From assembly GCA_033439295.1 (NCBI GenBank), contig JAVTLE010000018.1, positions 62,001-126,000 on the forward strand: DNA of 64,000 bases, given 5' to 3'. The position numbers were made by a program, and so were the translations under genes. Every line of letters starts with the position of its first letter. Position 1 is the first letter of the stretch. This document shows positions 1-11,396 of this stretch, in pieces. This stretch comes from Deuterostichococcus epilithicus. Taxonomy: Eukaryota; Chlorophyta; Trebouxiophyceae; Prasiolales; Stichococcaceae. A model generated the notes under the pieces. It was given only the letters and a program-made list of their open reading frames with translations. It did no database searches and was not told the origin of the DNA.

Positions 1-1346
1 GTCACATAGCCTCAGGACCCCGGAAATGATGCAGCAGCTGCCGCACCAGCCCAGCATCAGCAGCAGCAGGTGGCATCTCACGACGCGCCTGCTGCACTGG
101 TGCAGACTCCGATGGCAGCAAAAGCGATGGCGACAGCAGGGGCTACTACGGCGACAGCAGAGCGATGCAGGAGGCGGCAGCGGCGGAGGGCTTGCTGGCG
201 AGTTCGCAGCCCTGCAAGGCATTGACGCGCTGCTCGCTGTTGACGTGAGCCGGCAGCATAGTGTGTTCCTGCTGCGGCACCAGTGGTGCGGCAACCTCCA
301 ATGGCGGTTCGCCTTCGTGGGCTTTCGTACGGAGCGATGCGCCAATGTCGAGCGGCTTACAGGTCATGGCAAGGTCTGCATATCCGGCGCTGACACGGCT
401 GCCAATGCAACACTAGAGGGGCCGGCACACAACAGGGGCCGGCACACAACAGAGCGTCACAGATCAGCGGGAACATAGGGATTGGCCGGGTCGAAGGAAA
501 CAGCAGTGGCACAGACACTCAAACAGCTATCGCAGCACAGAAATTCACGTTCCCATGACTGACGGTGCCACAGCAATCAATGGGGGCACAACAAATTCAG
601 AAATACACTGTGAGTGCTGATGCAAAGCAGCCCAAGNTCTCCCCCCTCCCCCTTCATTCCGCTAGTCTCCTTTCTCTCCTCCCGTTTCTTCTTTGCTTCT
701 CTTTCTGCAATTAGTGCCCGAATAAATTCTAAACGCTCCGCCTCGGCACTGGGGGCGTTGCTGCTTCTTCTTCCTTTTCTTCTCTTCCACCTGAAATAAA
801 ACAAGCGCTCCGTTTCAGCTCTGGGCCCCACGTCGGAAAGTTGGTCATGCTGGATTCCAGCGTTGGTAGCCCCGGAAGTCCAGCGTGGAGACCCTTTTGT
901 AATTTACCATAATGCCCGGGCGTTGGAAGTGCTGGAAGTCCAGCGCTGGATATCGCCTCACGCTGAAATTTTCGGCGGTTGGATTGCTCAGCCCTGTGCT
1001 GGATTGGGTTGGAACTCCAGTAGTGTCCATCTCTGGAATCCCGCCAAAGGAGAAGACTGGGTTCCATCAGTGGATGTCTAGTCGACAGCACTGGGGGTTT
1101 TCTACAACAGTTCCAGAATGAAGTGCCGGAGATCCAGGGTTGCACCGCACGGCGCACGCGTGCGCACGGCTGTGAGCACTGCCGTGTCAGACGCTGTCAG
1201 ACAGTGGTGTAATCCAGCTAGACAACAGCTGCCGGCATGCTACTGCGGCTGACGCAAGTGCATATCGCCGCCGACTCAGTCTTCAGCTATACAGCAGCTT
1301 CCTGCATGCTGGTGGCGCTGCAGTCCGTCGAGCAAGTGATATAACA
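1..1346. other. Region without a supported gene
   Basis: No gene could be supported here. From 20 to 240 the plus strand reads as a Gln/Ala-rich open stretch (a run of four Gln, then many Ala and Thr), the kind of low-complexity sequence seen in algal proteins. It has no clear start, splice partner or domain, so it may be the tail of a gene starting outside the window. An ambiguous base lies at 637. The stretch 840-1130 holds the short repeats listed separately. Confidence 0.4.
840..1130. repeat. Cluster of short TGGAAGTCCAGC-like repeats
   Basis: Variants of a roughly 12-bp imperfect palindrome (GCTGGATTCCAGCG, CCGGAAGTCCAGCG, GCTGGAAGTCCAGCG, TTGGAACTCCAG) recur at irregular spacing. A similar palindrome cluster with TGGAATTCCACC cores sits near 23.4 kb. 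No coding frame is convincing across it. It could be a decayed satellite or a foldback repeat. Confidence 0.5.
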
Positions 1347-1348
1347 TA

Positions 1349-1558
1349 CCGTAGTCACGGGCATGAGTTGCGCACAGTTAATTTGCAGAGCGCTGCGCGA
1401 GTGCACTTCGCGCAGTTTCCACCGCCAGCATCTAGTTCAAATGTGGTATGAGTACTGTAAAGTACTGCGACTATGCATGGTTTCCCGCTGCGCGAGCTTT
1501 CAAATATATGAATTATTATGGAATCTTAGCAGCTGCGCAAATCATGCCCGCGACTACG
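1349..1558. mobile_element. TA-flanked MITE, copy 1
   Basis: A roughly 210-bp element with terminal inverted repeats. The left end begins CCGTAGTCACGGGCATGAG and continues TTGCGCA; the right end read in reverse is CGTAGTCGCGGGCATGATT plus TGCGCA, about two mismatches over 25 bp. A TA precedes the left end; the right flank is degraded. A further copy of the terminal motif (CATAGTCACGGGCATGAGT) lies just outside at 1567-1585. The interior carries GAGTGCACTTCGCGCA and GTACTGCGACTATGCAT, shared with the copies at 7.1 and 8.1 kb. No coding capacity, so a non-autonomous DNA transposon. Confidence 0.75.
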
Positions 1559-2289
1559 TTCTACCCATAGTCACGGGCATGAGTCGTACAGCCGTTCAAG
1601 TGGAACTTTCAAAACTCGCGCTGGGCAAGTTGAGCAGTGTGTCACGAGTATTGCACCAGTCGCACTCAGCGGCCGGCGTCGCACAGAAGGCCAATGGCAT
1701 TTCATTCAAGGCCGTAGCTCGCGAACACGCAGCAGTGGTCTGTGCGACCAAATTCTTGCAAGACGCAACTAGTCATGACTGGCCTCGAAGAGATCTTTTT
1801 CAAGAAGCACTCGACCGCTTCAATTGGATGTTTCTCACTGAATTGGTTGGGACAAACTCCTCGATTGTGACGTTTGGAAAGGGAGGCGGGACAAAGGCGG
1901 TCGCATGCCTTTGTTACTTGTTGTCACTGGTTTTCAAACGGTCATTGCCAGCACTTGAGTGATGTAATGACAAACAGCATCAGCGCGCTGCGAGGCGTAG
2001 CTGGCTGTCAATGCCATGTGAACCCTGGGCTGCGGTTGCAAAAGCTGACGGTGGCATCTCCATGTGTTATCAGCAGCTGACCAATTTGGCACCGCACCCG
2101 TGGGATGACGACCCAAGCTATTGACCACGTGGCGCACATTTGACATCGACTGCCACCCCAGCGCTTGCTGTCACTGCTTGGGCATATTGTGGCGAAGTAG
2201 GCATGTGAGCCCTTGCCCAGCATTATTCCGTCTGTTATGATGATAGAAAACGCCCACGCGACTTGCACTCCAGCATGCAAGAAAGTTTC
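1559..2289. other. Region downstream of the first FkbM gene; no gene supported
   Basis: A plus-strand frame stays open through the MITE to about 1962 but matches no family I recognise and contains the transposon end, so I do not call it a gene. The interval is the 3' flank of the minus-strand methyltransferase that ends at 2290. Confidence 0.35.
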
Positions 2290-4348
2290 TCATTGTGGTG
2301 CTGCAGATATTTTAAACCCTGGCCGCACAAACCACCAGTTATGCTCCTGCGTCAGCATGCAAAATGAACACCACGTGGGCTATTGCATGGTGGCTCGACT
2401 GGGAAACACTCATGCATCGTGCGTCCGTTCCAAAGTCTTAGTCTTAATTTGGTTGATACTTGTGCCTCACCTCCTTGGCTCTGAGCTCTAGGCCAGCCTC
2501 TTGCAGCATAGCCGTCGTCGCGTCATTTCGTGGAACGTCGTCTGGCCACGCTTCCATCACCATCACGTCCACTGTGACCTGCGTGCTTGCCCGGAGCGCT
2601 AAACACATGGCATAAGCCAAAAGTTGTGGATTGTGAAGTTACATGCAGTTTGCCATCAGGGGCGCTGCGCATCCTGAGTGGAACACACTCATGGAAACAC
2701 ACCTCTGCGAAGTTCATCGTCCTGAGGACCTCCAGCTCGGCTCCCTCCACGTCCAGGGACCAAAAGTTGATATGGCGGATCCCCAGCTCTTTCAGGATCT
2801 CACTGCATTGCCGAAAGAAGTATCATCAGTTCTGTATTCCTTTGATCCATCTTACATAGTGCCGAGCAAAAGTGACCGCTGACCACTTGTTGGTCGCGGC
2901 AGCGACGCAGTGCTCGTCAGGGCAGCATGCTCTCCAGCGGCAGACGCGTGACTGCGAATGAGCGAAGGTGTCAGGCCATTACCTTAGCGGCATGCAAGCG
3001 ACCGTCGGCACCGTCGTTATATTGACGCCATTGTGCCAAGTTTCTCGAAACGCTGGAGTCATGAACTCATACACGCCGCCGACAGCTGGGCCCTCCACGT
3101 AATGCACCTCCGTTTTTTGTGAACAGACCGCCGCTTGCACGCGCGCGGCCTTTGGCCGGTTGGCATTGACTTGCTGGAAGTTTGAGGGACTTGGTTCGAT
3201 GAGAACGCCCTGTGATGCAGACGACATGATGATCATGATGCATGTGCAGGGCCCCCGGCGGTAGGGCTGAACCGACTCATAATCTGCCATGATGGACAGT
3301 CATGACAGCGTTGCGTGCGGCTCGCTTCATAACATCAAGGCAGGGTTGCATTGAAAAACACGGTCATCTAAGCACATGCTGAGCAGCAGCGCACCGTCCA
3401 GTTGAGAAAGTGTTCATATAGGAATGTGTTGGAGTATGTGTACCTGCTGGCACTAGCTACCTTGTCAATGCCAGGATACAATTGTAACTTCGTCCCGCTG
3501 CCATTATGTCTGAGGCAGGACCCTCGCAGCTCTAAGGGGACGAGGACGCCTACCGGAACTCGTGTATGCGTGTGGTTTTGCTCAGACAAACTTGTTTCGG
3601 ACGCACCCATTGTAAGCACCCAGTTCAAGGAACACACCGCCCGTCATGCCCCAGAAGAAGTGCTCGTAGGCATACACATCCTCGCCTGCGTAGGATGGAG
3701 TGTCACAGTTTGTGCTCGCAGGTTCACTTGTTGAGTGCAGCGTGCCGCGCCGCTCATATCGACAGCACTTTGCGCCAGGACTCCCGCGAGAAACTTGTGG
3801 GTGCTGATACAAACCAGGTAATGCTCACGATTCTGCCCAAAGGCGTCCTGATGTGGATGACCAGGCAGTGTTTTCTGGCTGTCGTCAAAGCCGACGATGA
3901 CCGGCTTCACGTCCACCGGGTTTGTCAGTCGTTGAAGGTTTGGCTGGAGGTATTTGCTCTGCTCACTGTGGATGACGCCGTCTGGCAGCACCAAAGATGG
4001 GAGCGCAATGCCCTCCTGTGACCGCATGAAAGGGACGCATGGAAAGCACCGGCGGATGCGCTAGCGATCTTACATCAAAGACAAGAGGAGGTGACGCATG
4101 GGGCAGCGCACCCATGGCACGGCGCGAGGTTGCCCCGAAGATACGCCGTGGCGCCGGTAAAAAGTAAACGCAAAAATTGCAGTAAGGATTAAAGGCAACA
4201 CTGCTTTCTGCAACCGCGACTTAGCCCACGACACTGCCATCGCCAGGACTGACAGCGCAACGCTTATGCCGCTCGTCAGAGCCTGGAGCCAGAGGACAGA
4301 GGCTGAGAGCTGAGAACTGCTGGGCAGCAGACTGAGCTGTTTAGCCAT
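2290..4348 (-). CDS. FkbM-family methyltransferase, copy A (8 exons)
   Basis: Predicted SAM-dependent methyltransferase of the FkbM family, typically sugar or polyketide O-methyltransferases. Hand-built exons (high to low): 4348-4112, 4015-3829, 3685-3607, 3443-3395, 3209-2983, 2802-2703, 2578-2471, 2346-2290; phases agree throughout and give 347 residues. A hydrophobic N-terminus (residues about 15-68, two segments) suggests a membrane anchor. SAM-site motif GGVFLELGAYNG is in exon 3, GVLIEPSPSNF in exon 5, and the family's FWSLDVEGAELEVL in exon 6. The last exon encodes HNWWFVRPGF. Exons 6-8 (100, 108, 57 nt) match copy B exactly, but one intron of copy B is absent here, so this fifth exon joins two of its exons. 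An internal Met near residue 37 is an alternative start. It is divergent from the gene at 5067. Substrate unknown. Confidence 0.85.
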
Positions 4349-5066
4349 AAGATGTTTGGCTTTTAAGGATTGAGGGTCCTCTCATAGGACCCTGCTCCTC
4401 ACCACGGGACTCTCGACGCAGGTGCTGAGGTGGCGATTGCCGCGAACCTGCACAGCAGAGATCCGAAGTGCAGCGACGCAGACATCGCGCAGGTAAGCTG
4501 TCAACCTTCGGATCGTCACATGCGTCACTGAGAAACCCTTCTGAAGGGCGCGAGGGTGGGAAAAGCTTCAGAAGCCTCTCCGCTGCCAAACAGCTCAGGC
4601 GGATGCCAGCATCGTATGCAGCGCTTGCGCTGCAGCGCAGCGCGCTTGATTTGCCTTTGCCGCGCAAAGCTATTCACGTTGACTGCACACAAGGTCCTAT
4701 TCCGGGCAGCATACAACTTTTCAGCAACGGCGGAGGCGCTGGCGGGGAACCCTGCCACAGTTGAGTCCCGTATGAGATCTCAACTTGCATGTCTGCAACT
4801 CGCTCTCGCCCTAGGTTGACGCTGGCCTAAACATGCCAGCCTCCTGTTCCTATCTGAACCAAAGCACGTGAATCGCGAGCCCTCCCTGCACGCTATTATT
4901 GTGATGGCTTTGTGATGGCTTTCCTCCACCAATGCCACCCACAGATAGAAACTCAACCAAAGCTTTCCTTCTTTACCCTTGCCAGCCGCCCCTGCCTATG
5001 ATGCAACTTGCTGCTACAAACGTGAAGCGGCTGAGGACGTGACGCACCTCGATTTTTGATCGCACA
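4349..5066. promoter_or_regulatory. Divergent intergenic region between FkbM copy A and the unclassified glycosyltransferase
   Basis: About 720 bp separate two divergent start codons, so both promoters must lie here. Minus-strand frames near 4350-4670 resemble low-complexity sequence without a domain. I could not point to a specific TATA box or operator. Confidence 0.4.
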
Positions 5067-7028
5067 ATGCCCCTCGATCGCAAGACCGTCCTTCCAGAGT
5101 TTCGCTCCTCGCTATATCTGATTGCTCTATGCGTCGCACTCTCGCTGTTTGCCTCGAAGCACTCTGACACTCGTACCGAAGGTTACGCTGCGCCACGGAA
5201 AGGGGCCACTTTAACAACGCCAGCTTTACTGAACAACATCTTCATCGGAATCACGTTCAACTGGAATGTTCAGGTGGCCGCATTCGTTCCTGTGTATCCA
5301 CGCTGCTTTCCTGTCGTCAGGAACTCGCATGTGAATGGCAGGAACTCACTGTCATTCATATTTCCTGTGCGAGCAGAAGCTGGTTTTCCTCAAGCTGGTG
5401 AGCAGCTTGCCTGCATATGTCGCCTGCTCGCCTCAACAAGTCTCTTATCGTGGGTGATCCAGGCGGCCCTGCGTTTGCCGCCGATGCGCGTCCTCATGCT
5501 GTGTTGCTGCTGCTGCAGACGGTCGTGACTCTTGTAAAATACGAGACGGCAGTGGACATATGCATCATTACCAACCAGCCAGAGCGGCTCCGGCCAGTGC
5601 TGTACAAGTGGAACATCACCTCCACGCGTGTCTGCGAATACACCTCGCCGCTCACGGACGAGCCCTACGCACTGGTCTGGAAGCACAGGGAGGTCTTTGA
5701 CCAGGCGCTGCACTCAGGTGAATGCTCGTGTTTGTCCCATTCGTACTTGCCTTCGTTCTGTGGCAGCAAGACCCGTCTGTTCTTCCAATGAAGCCGACAA
5801 TCAAGATACGAGCCGCATGTCATCTTGACAACGCTGTTTGATGCAAGCGTTGTCTCGATTGTTCAGCGGCGCCGATGTAGTGTGTATTCCGCCATGCTCG
5901 CCATGCAAATGAGACCTCACTGTGCAGGTGCGCCCTACTCGGCGTTCATGTACTTGGAGGACGACACCGACGTGCCGTGGGCCGTGATGAAGTCTTGGGC
6001 ACTGGACACGGAGGTACTGGAGCCCCTGGGGTTCAAGCGGGGCCTTGTGCGCACGGAATTCCACCCAGACGATGGCCGCGCGGCGCTCATGGACGTCATG
6101 GAGCGCATGAATGTCACCAACTGGCCGCGCATCCTGGAGGTGGAGGTACCCCTTGGCAGGTGGGTTGTGGGATTTGAACTCGGATGAAACCGCCTTCCCG
6201 TGCACTCATTGCATATGCAATCACAAAGTGTAGTGCCGAATGGCATGCACTCAAGCGAGATTGCAAGATCAAGGAGCCTGCCGCGTATGAAAAGCTCCCC
6301 CTTCCGGAGCGTGGAGGTGACATTCATGTGTGGCCGTGCGGCCAGGGCCTGTCGCATTGCCGACCGCGGTCAGCCGTACTGGGGCCTACGTGAGGGGCCG
6401 CGCAACTGCATGCACCAGCACTACATAAGTTTGCGGCAGCCGTACATGGGCATGTGGATCGCGACACGTGCGCAGATGATCCGCTTTAGGGCGTCCAGCT
6501 TCTGGCTGAAATCAGAAGCTCTTGCTGCTGACAAATTAGATCCCCTCGGCTGGGGTCTCAACCATTGGGGTGCGCAAGTCTGCCACGTGTATTTGTGTCA
6601 GCTTCTTGATTTCCAAAGCTACTATGTGGATAGAGCAAAGGTGTGTTGCACTTGACCCCGCGCCGCTGCACCTGCTGACCCCTGTGCTTCAACCTGCTCG
6701 TGCAGGTGTGGCAGAAAGGTGAGCATGCGCTTAAATTCAGGAGATTGCACAAAGTAATGCAAAGCGCGGATGATGTCACATGCAACGCAGCTCAGGCAGT
6801 GCATAGTGTTTGTGTCAGTTAATTCTTGCCTGTCTCTCCAGGTCTACAGGAATGTTGCAGCTCGTGGACGTCCCCAACAACTACTGGAGTGCAAACGTGA
6901 TCCCCTGGGACCCGGAATCGAAGCGGCTCCTGCCGGTCAGCTTCATCGAGCACGAGCGCAACGGCTATAGTGTCAATGCCGACATTCCCGATGGGAAGAT
7001 TGCTGCGGACGATGTGTTCTTCACGTAG
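5067..7028 (+). CDS. Unclassified glycosyltransferase-like type II membrane protein, copy A
   Basis: Start ATG at 5067 is followed by a signal anchor (YLIALCVALSLFA). Exons supported by phase: 5067-5273, 5519-5717, 5928-6159, then one from 6346, with the final exon starting near 6842 and stop at 7028. Between about 6570 and 6840 the model is uncertain; a very short exon around 6707-6719 is possible. Conserved with the second copy at 23.7-25.1 kb are IIGITF-like GITFNW, DICIITNQPE, YALVWKHREVF, MYLEDDTDVPW, DTEVLEPLGF, PYMGMWIAT and TGMLQLVDVP. The EDD triad after a hydrophobic strand resembles the metal-binding DxD of GT-A glycosyltransferases. I do not recognise a named family, so glycosyltransferase activity is inference. 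Confidence 0.65.
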
Positions 7029-7119
7029 CATATTGCAAGGACTCACCGCTGCGTTGCCGTTCAATGTCCAAATTCGTTCACCAATGTTTTTGGGCGTCAC
7101 TTTCGTCACCCCCTAAATA

Positions 7120-7288
7120 CCGTATCGCTACGCGTCTATCGCGCAAATGTTCGAATTTTCCAGGCAGTTCGCGCACTATGCATAGCGCAGTACTTAGAGA
7201 TAGATTATGACGGTGAGAAGAGTGCGCGGAGGCCCTTCGCGCAGCGGCTCTCGAATTAATCTTGCGCGATCGATGCGCGACCGCACGG
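7120..7288. mobile_element. TA-flanked MITE, copy 2 (divergent)
   Basis: A 169-bp element flanked by TA at 7118-7119 and 7289-7290. Its left end starts CCGTATCGC and its right end read in reverse starts CCGTGCGGTCGCGC. Inside it shares CGCGCACTATGCATAGCGCAG and CTTCGCGCAGCGGCTCT with the family, in the same orientation as the 8.1-kb copy. It is more diverged from the other two copies than they are from each other, so probably older. Confidence 0.65.
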
Positions 7289-7997
7289 TACTCTGGAAGG
7301 ACTGGTTTACCGCTTCGCCGGAATGCCTGCATCTTGTTGTTCGTTGGCGCCGATTTCCGTGTTAGTGGGGTTGCGGACCACAGCCTCCCTACCCAACCGC
7401 CCGCACCCACTGTCTGGGTACTTGGAAAGGGCCTGGCACTTGCTAGCCCCTATCGCGTTGCCAAGACGAAACCCACCCAACTTGCACCTCCCCTTTCCGA
7501 CTAGCTCTCCGCAGCAAAAGACGTACGCCTAACACTACGTATCCTGCGCACTAGATACGTTTCGGCCAAACGCCGTGTTTGGTGACTTTGATGACATTGA
7601 GTGCGTTTCGAAATCGTCAGGATAGCGAATTTGATTGAAACTGCTGTGCAAACGGCTCATTTGGCTATCTGAAATGTCGGAGAGGTGCATGCCGGGTAGT
7701 GCTCCAATGTACGCCATTGCAGGTTTACAGCACACAGCCAAATTTTGATTACTACAACACTTGCAGCGCCTTTGGATCGGATGCTTCTCCTGTTAAGAGT
7801 GCCCAGCGAGCTCAATATCGCACAGAATTTGGTGTAGCCGCTGCGGCTCCGCCATGGCTAGCAGGTAGTATGTAATGCAATTCCCGTTTGACAAACTTCC
7901 AAACGGGGGTGTGCAATGGTACTTGCGCTTTTCAAATGAGCCTTGCACGCGTTCACATTCTAGTCGGAAATTTTCCTTCTGGCCCGGTTCGCTGCTG

Positions 7998-8526
7998 GCC
8001 TCACGGCAGCGGCGGCGCACGCTGTCATGGATGTCCCGCCGCCCCGCCGAGCACCGCTGCCCTTGACGCCAAAAAATATGGCTACAGCCGCAAATTGTAA
8101 ATAATTTGGAGGGCTCGCGCAGGCTCGCGCAGCGGGAAACTATGCATAGTCGCAGTACTTTATAATACTGATAGCACGTTAGAACTAGATTTAAAAAGCG
8201 GAAAGTGCGCGAAGTGCACTCGCGCACCGCTCTGCGGATTATTTTTGCGCGACTCATGCCCGTGACTACGGTACTCATGGTCAGTGGTCCGCATACCAGC
8301 CCTTGCGCACACAGTGTGTGCCACACACGACCCAGCTTGGACCCCCGGCCTGGCGGCTCGACTCCACTACAGCGTTTGGTTATAGTCTCCATAGGGAGGG
8401 GACAGTATCCACTACAGCGTTCCGCCGCTTGCCGCCACACCTCCGCTAATTCAGCTTTATCGTTAACCCTTTCCTAGTTGCCCATGCCTCGCTGAGCCAG
8501 GGATGTAATGCCTTGCAAAACAAAGC
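7998..8526 (+). repeat. Interspersed repeat, copy 1 (interrupted by a MITE)
   Basis: Matches the reverse complement of 28874-29165 and, in its right half, 25413-25618. Shared blocks include GCCCTTGACGCC, CATGGTCAGTGGTCCGCAT, CGGCCTGGCGGC, GCGTTCCGCCGCTT and GAGGGATGTAATGCC-like sequence near the right end. The copy is split by the MITE at 8085-8271 and carries an extra roughly 45-bp stretch bounded by two copies of TCCACTACAGCGTT (about 8363 and 8409). Non-coding; could be the tail of a non-autonomous retroelement, but no poly(A) or coding part is visible. Confidence 0.7.
8085..8271. mobile_element. TA-flanked MITE, copy 3, nested in an interspersed repeat
   Basis: The right end read in reverse begins CCGTAGTCACGGGCATGAG, identical to the 1.35-kb copy, followed by CGCGCAAAAATAAT. 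The left end is shortened by about 17 bp of the terminal repeat. TA flanks both sides (8083-8084, 8272-8273). The uninterrupted repeat copies at 25.4 and 29.1 kb read GGCTATTGCTCATGG or CCTATTGCTCATGG across this point, giving an empty-site comparison. The interior matches copy 1 over most of its length. Confidence 0.75.
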
Positions 8527-8707
8527 GGAGCACTCTCTCATGTACAGATTCCCCATTCATCCCCCAAGCCCCACTCCCTGCTCATCTCGACTAGCAATGA
8601 GGTTAGCAACCAAAAATAGACGCTGTTGCAGTCGTACAGAACTGCCGATATTGACCTGATGGTGAATGTAGCTTGAAGTGCAGCTTGCATGTGTCGGATC
8701 CGCAGCT

Positions 8708-10911
8708 ATGATCAACCGCTTGTTCGGCGCAGAGCCAGGAAGTAGGCAGTCGCGATTGTGGTGCGCGCTGCTGGCGTTGGTCTTAGTTGCAGCAACTGCC
8801 GTTGCATTCCTCCCTCATCATCGCGGTGTTTCATGGGTGGGCCATGGCCACTTGTCATGGGTGCGCACTATGCGACACCCCTCCTATTCGCCAGCCATCT
8901 CTCGGTGCTGTTCACTAACGTAGTCATGAACTGCAGTGCTTACTGATTTTGGCCTTCAAGATTCTTATAGTTTGAGTTTGAGGTTATAGGAAGCATTTGC
9001 CTGCTCACAGGAGAACATGCCGTTCGAGTCCATGGTGATGCCAACTGGCGTCCCTCGCCAACTACAGAGTGGCTATTTTCAGCCCAAGCTACAGCGGTCA
9101 CCCGCCGTCGCGGACGTGAAGCCTCTCATCGCCGGCTTTGACGACAGCCATATGTCGGTCGCCACCCGATACCGATTCCATGAAGACGCATTTGGCCAGA
9201 ATCGTAAGCGGCGCCAGATGACCCATCACGCTGCTTTTCAAGAGCACGACCCCTCGGCGCAGTACGGATCTGTGCAGTGACTGAAGAACTTAAGAGCGTG
9301 GTGCAGCACCCGCGCAGGCGAGGATGTGTATGCTTACGAGCACTTCTTCTGGGGGCAGACAGGCGGGGTATTCCTGGAACTGGGTGCTCTCGATGGGTGC
9401 GCCCTCAAGTTGCCCTGAAATGCAGCATGTAGCTTTCTCCTTTCACGGCCACAGGAGTGCTGCCGCCGTTCTCATGGCCACCAAGTCGCAGTCGCAAGCT
9501 ATCCTCGAGCGCTGACCGCAGATCATTGAAATTGTGAATGTACAGATATACTTTTACCAACACTCTTCTATATGAACAGTTTCTCAACTGGACGGTGCGT
9601 CCTGCTGGCGCTCAGGCTCTCCAGTGATTATCAACAGTCGAGCTGGGAGTTTTATGGTTCCCTTGCTGTCTGTCGCAACAACATGACCTTCAGTGATGGA
9701 TATCGTGTTACAGGGCGTGCTTATAGAACCCAGCCCCACAAACTTCGAGCGGCTCACTGCCAATCGGCCGGCGGCCGCGCGGCTACGCGCAGCCATCTGT
9801 TCACGGGAAAGTGAAGTTCATTTCGTGGCCAGCGGCCAGGTCGCGGTTGGAGGCGTGTACGAGTTCATGACGCCGGTCTCTCTTTTCTTCTTTCTTGCTC
9901 TCTGACGCTGTACAGTTGAGCGTGCTCGCCCTCATACACGCCTTTAGCTGTGCATTCTGAACCTTTTCTTTCTGGAGCTTCAATACGCAGCTGCAAGGAG
10001 CAACATCATTTTTAAACTCTCTGCTCACCGCCGTAGGATTTTCTGGCAAAATGGCACCCCGGGCTTGACATATCCACAGTGCCGACGGTCCCCTGCATGC
10101 CGCTCAGGTGAACGGTCTATCGCAATGCTCGTGACAAACCTGCAGTCGTTGCTCTGGTGGTTTGTTGCCCTGGTTGCCTATTTTGCTGCGGCTTTTTCCC
10201 TTCCTTGCTGGCCGCCTTAGGTGCCGCCAGAAGCGAGTTCAGGGAAGCATCGACCTTGATCAGGCTATTACAGCTTTGTGAGTGGCAAATATACAGCACC
10301 GTTTTGCGGGAGCTGGGCATCCACCACATCAGTTTCTGGTCTTTGGACGTCGAGGGTGGTGAGTTGGAGGTCCTCAAGACGATGAACTTCGAAAAGGTAG
10401 GGATCGGGACCACTTATGCCCCCAAACAACCAACCGAGATTCGCTGCATGCCCGCCCAAGGCTTGCTGGTGATCCTCTTGATGCACAAGCGTTGCTCAGC
10501 AACGTCTTGGAGAGTGCTGAGCGATTTAGGCCGGCACACAGGTGAAGGTTGACGTTTTGGTAATGGAGGCATGGCCTGACGACCCTGTGCGGAATGCGGC
10601 GACAACTGCTATCCTGGAAAGCGCTGGCCTGGAGCTCGTAGCTAAGGAGGTGAGGCACAACCATCCGAGTCACACGCGCTGCACAGCACACAATTTGCAC
10701 ACATGTTGCATTGTCGCACTGGTCTCAGACCAGTCGCGCAACGACCCCGCGTCGGTACAGGACGAGATGCTGACTATGTTGATGTGTGCAGTCGTGCAAT
10801 GACCCTACGTCGGTATAGGACCAGAAGCTCACTGTGTTGACGTGCGCATGGCAGGAGCACAACTGGTGGTTCGTGCGGCGAGGCTTCGAAGGCTCTGCAA
10901 TGCCACAATGA
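8708..10911 (+). CDS. FkbM-family methyltransferase, copy B (9 exons)
   Basis: Predicted membrane-anchored SAM-dependent methyltransferase. Hand-built exons: 8708-8836, 9011-9203, 9318-9396, 9546-9594, 9714-9875, 10037-10107, 10297-10396, 10542-10649, 10855-10911; all phases agree, giving 315 residues. Residues about 17-36 form a signal anchor (LWCALLALVLVAATAVAFL). Exon 3 carries the SAM motif GGVFLELGALDG, exon 4 the FLNWT segment, exon 5 GVLIEPSPTNFERL, exon 7 SFWSLDVEGGELEVL, and exon 9 HNWWFVRRGF. The exon/intron plan is the same as copy A except that exons 5 and 6 are separate here. The intron before the last exon holds a tandem duplication including its 3' splice region. Likely a glycan O-methyltransferase in the secretory pathway, by family and anchor; acceptor unknown. 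Confidence 0.87.
10733..10854 (+). repeat. Tandem duplication inside the last intron of FkbM copy B
   Basis: Two imperfect copies of a roughly 60-bp unit follow each other: one starting TCGCGCAACGACCCCGCGTC and ending GTGTGCAG near 10790, the next starting TCGTGCAATGACCCTACGTC and ending GCGCATGGCAG at 10854. Each ends in a usable AG acceptor; only the second keeps the reading frame with the conserved last exon. Confidence 0.65.
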
Positions 10912-11396
10912 TGGGTGCGCCTGGTGCGCTCCATGGCAAGTTGCACAGCACCGGGCGACACAAGCGTGTGACGAACCATTGCGCCAGGCCGTGCAAGTTG
11001 GACCTGCTGACATGAAACGTACAACACGCCAGCAGTAGGAGGAAGTTGTAGAAAGTCATGGGGAAACACTGGGAAGCATGCAGGATCAACAGCACTGGGC
11101 AGCACCCCGTAGCAAAAGGAAGTAACAAAATCCCAATCTTCAGCAGCTGGCACAGCAAGATCATGCTATCATGCATTTTCGGAGGACTGCCAACGCAAAT
11201 TGACGAATCACTGCATGCACTGACGAGGGGGAAATACAAGATATTGATATGTAAAAGTGCATCGGAATTAGGGCAACATTCAACATGACTTTTGCAGTGG
11301 TTTAGTGGCAGCGCCGTCACCGCTTCCGACATGGCAGTGCTCTTGCTGCTGCCTGAAATTGATGCGGGAGCCAAGCTCAATCTGACTTAAAATGTT
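10912..11396. other. Convergent 3' flanks; no gene supported
   Basis: The stretch lies between the stop of FkbM copy B (+) and the stop of the GT37-like gene (-). Frames on both strands are open but lack domains and fit untranslated 3' sequence. Confidence 0.4.

Noticed and set aside
1363-1962. 199-codon plus-strand frame
   Set aside because: It runs through a MITE and its terminal repeats, has no recognisable domain and no splice or homology support.
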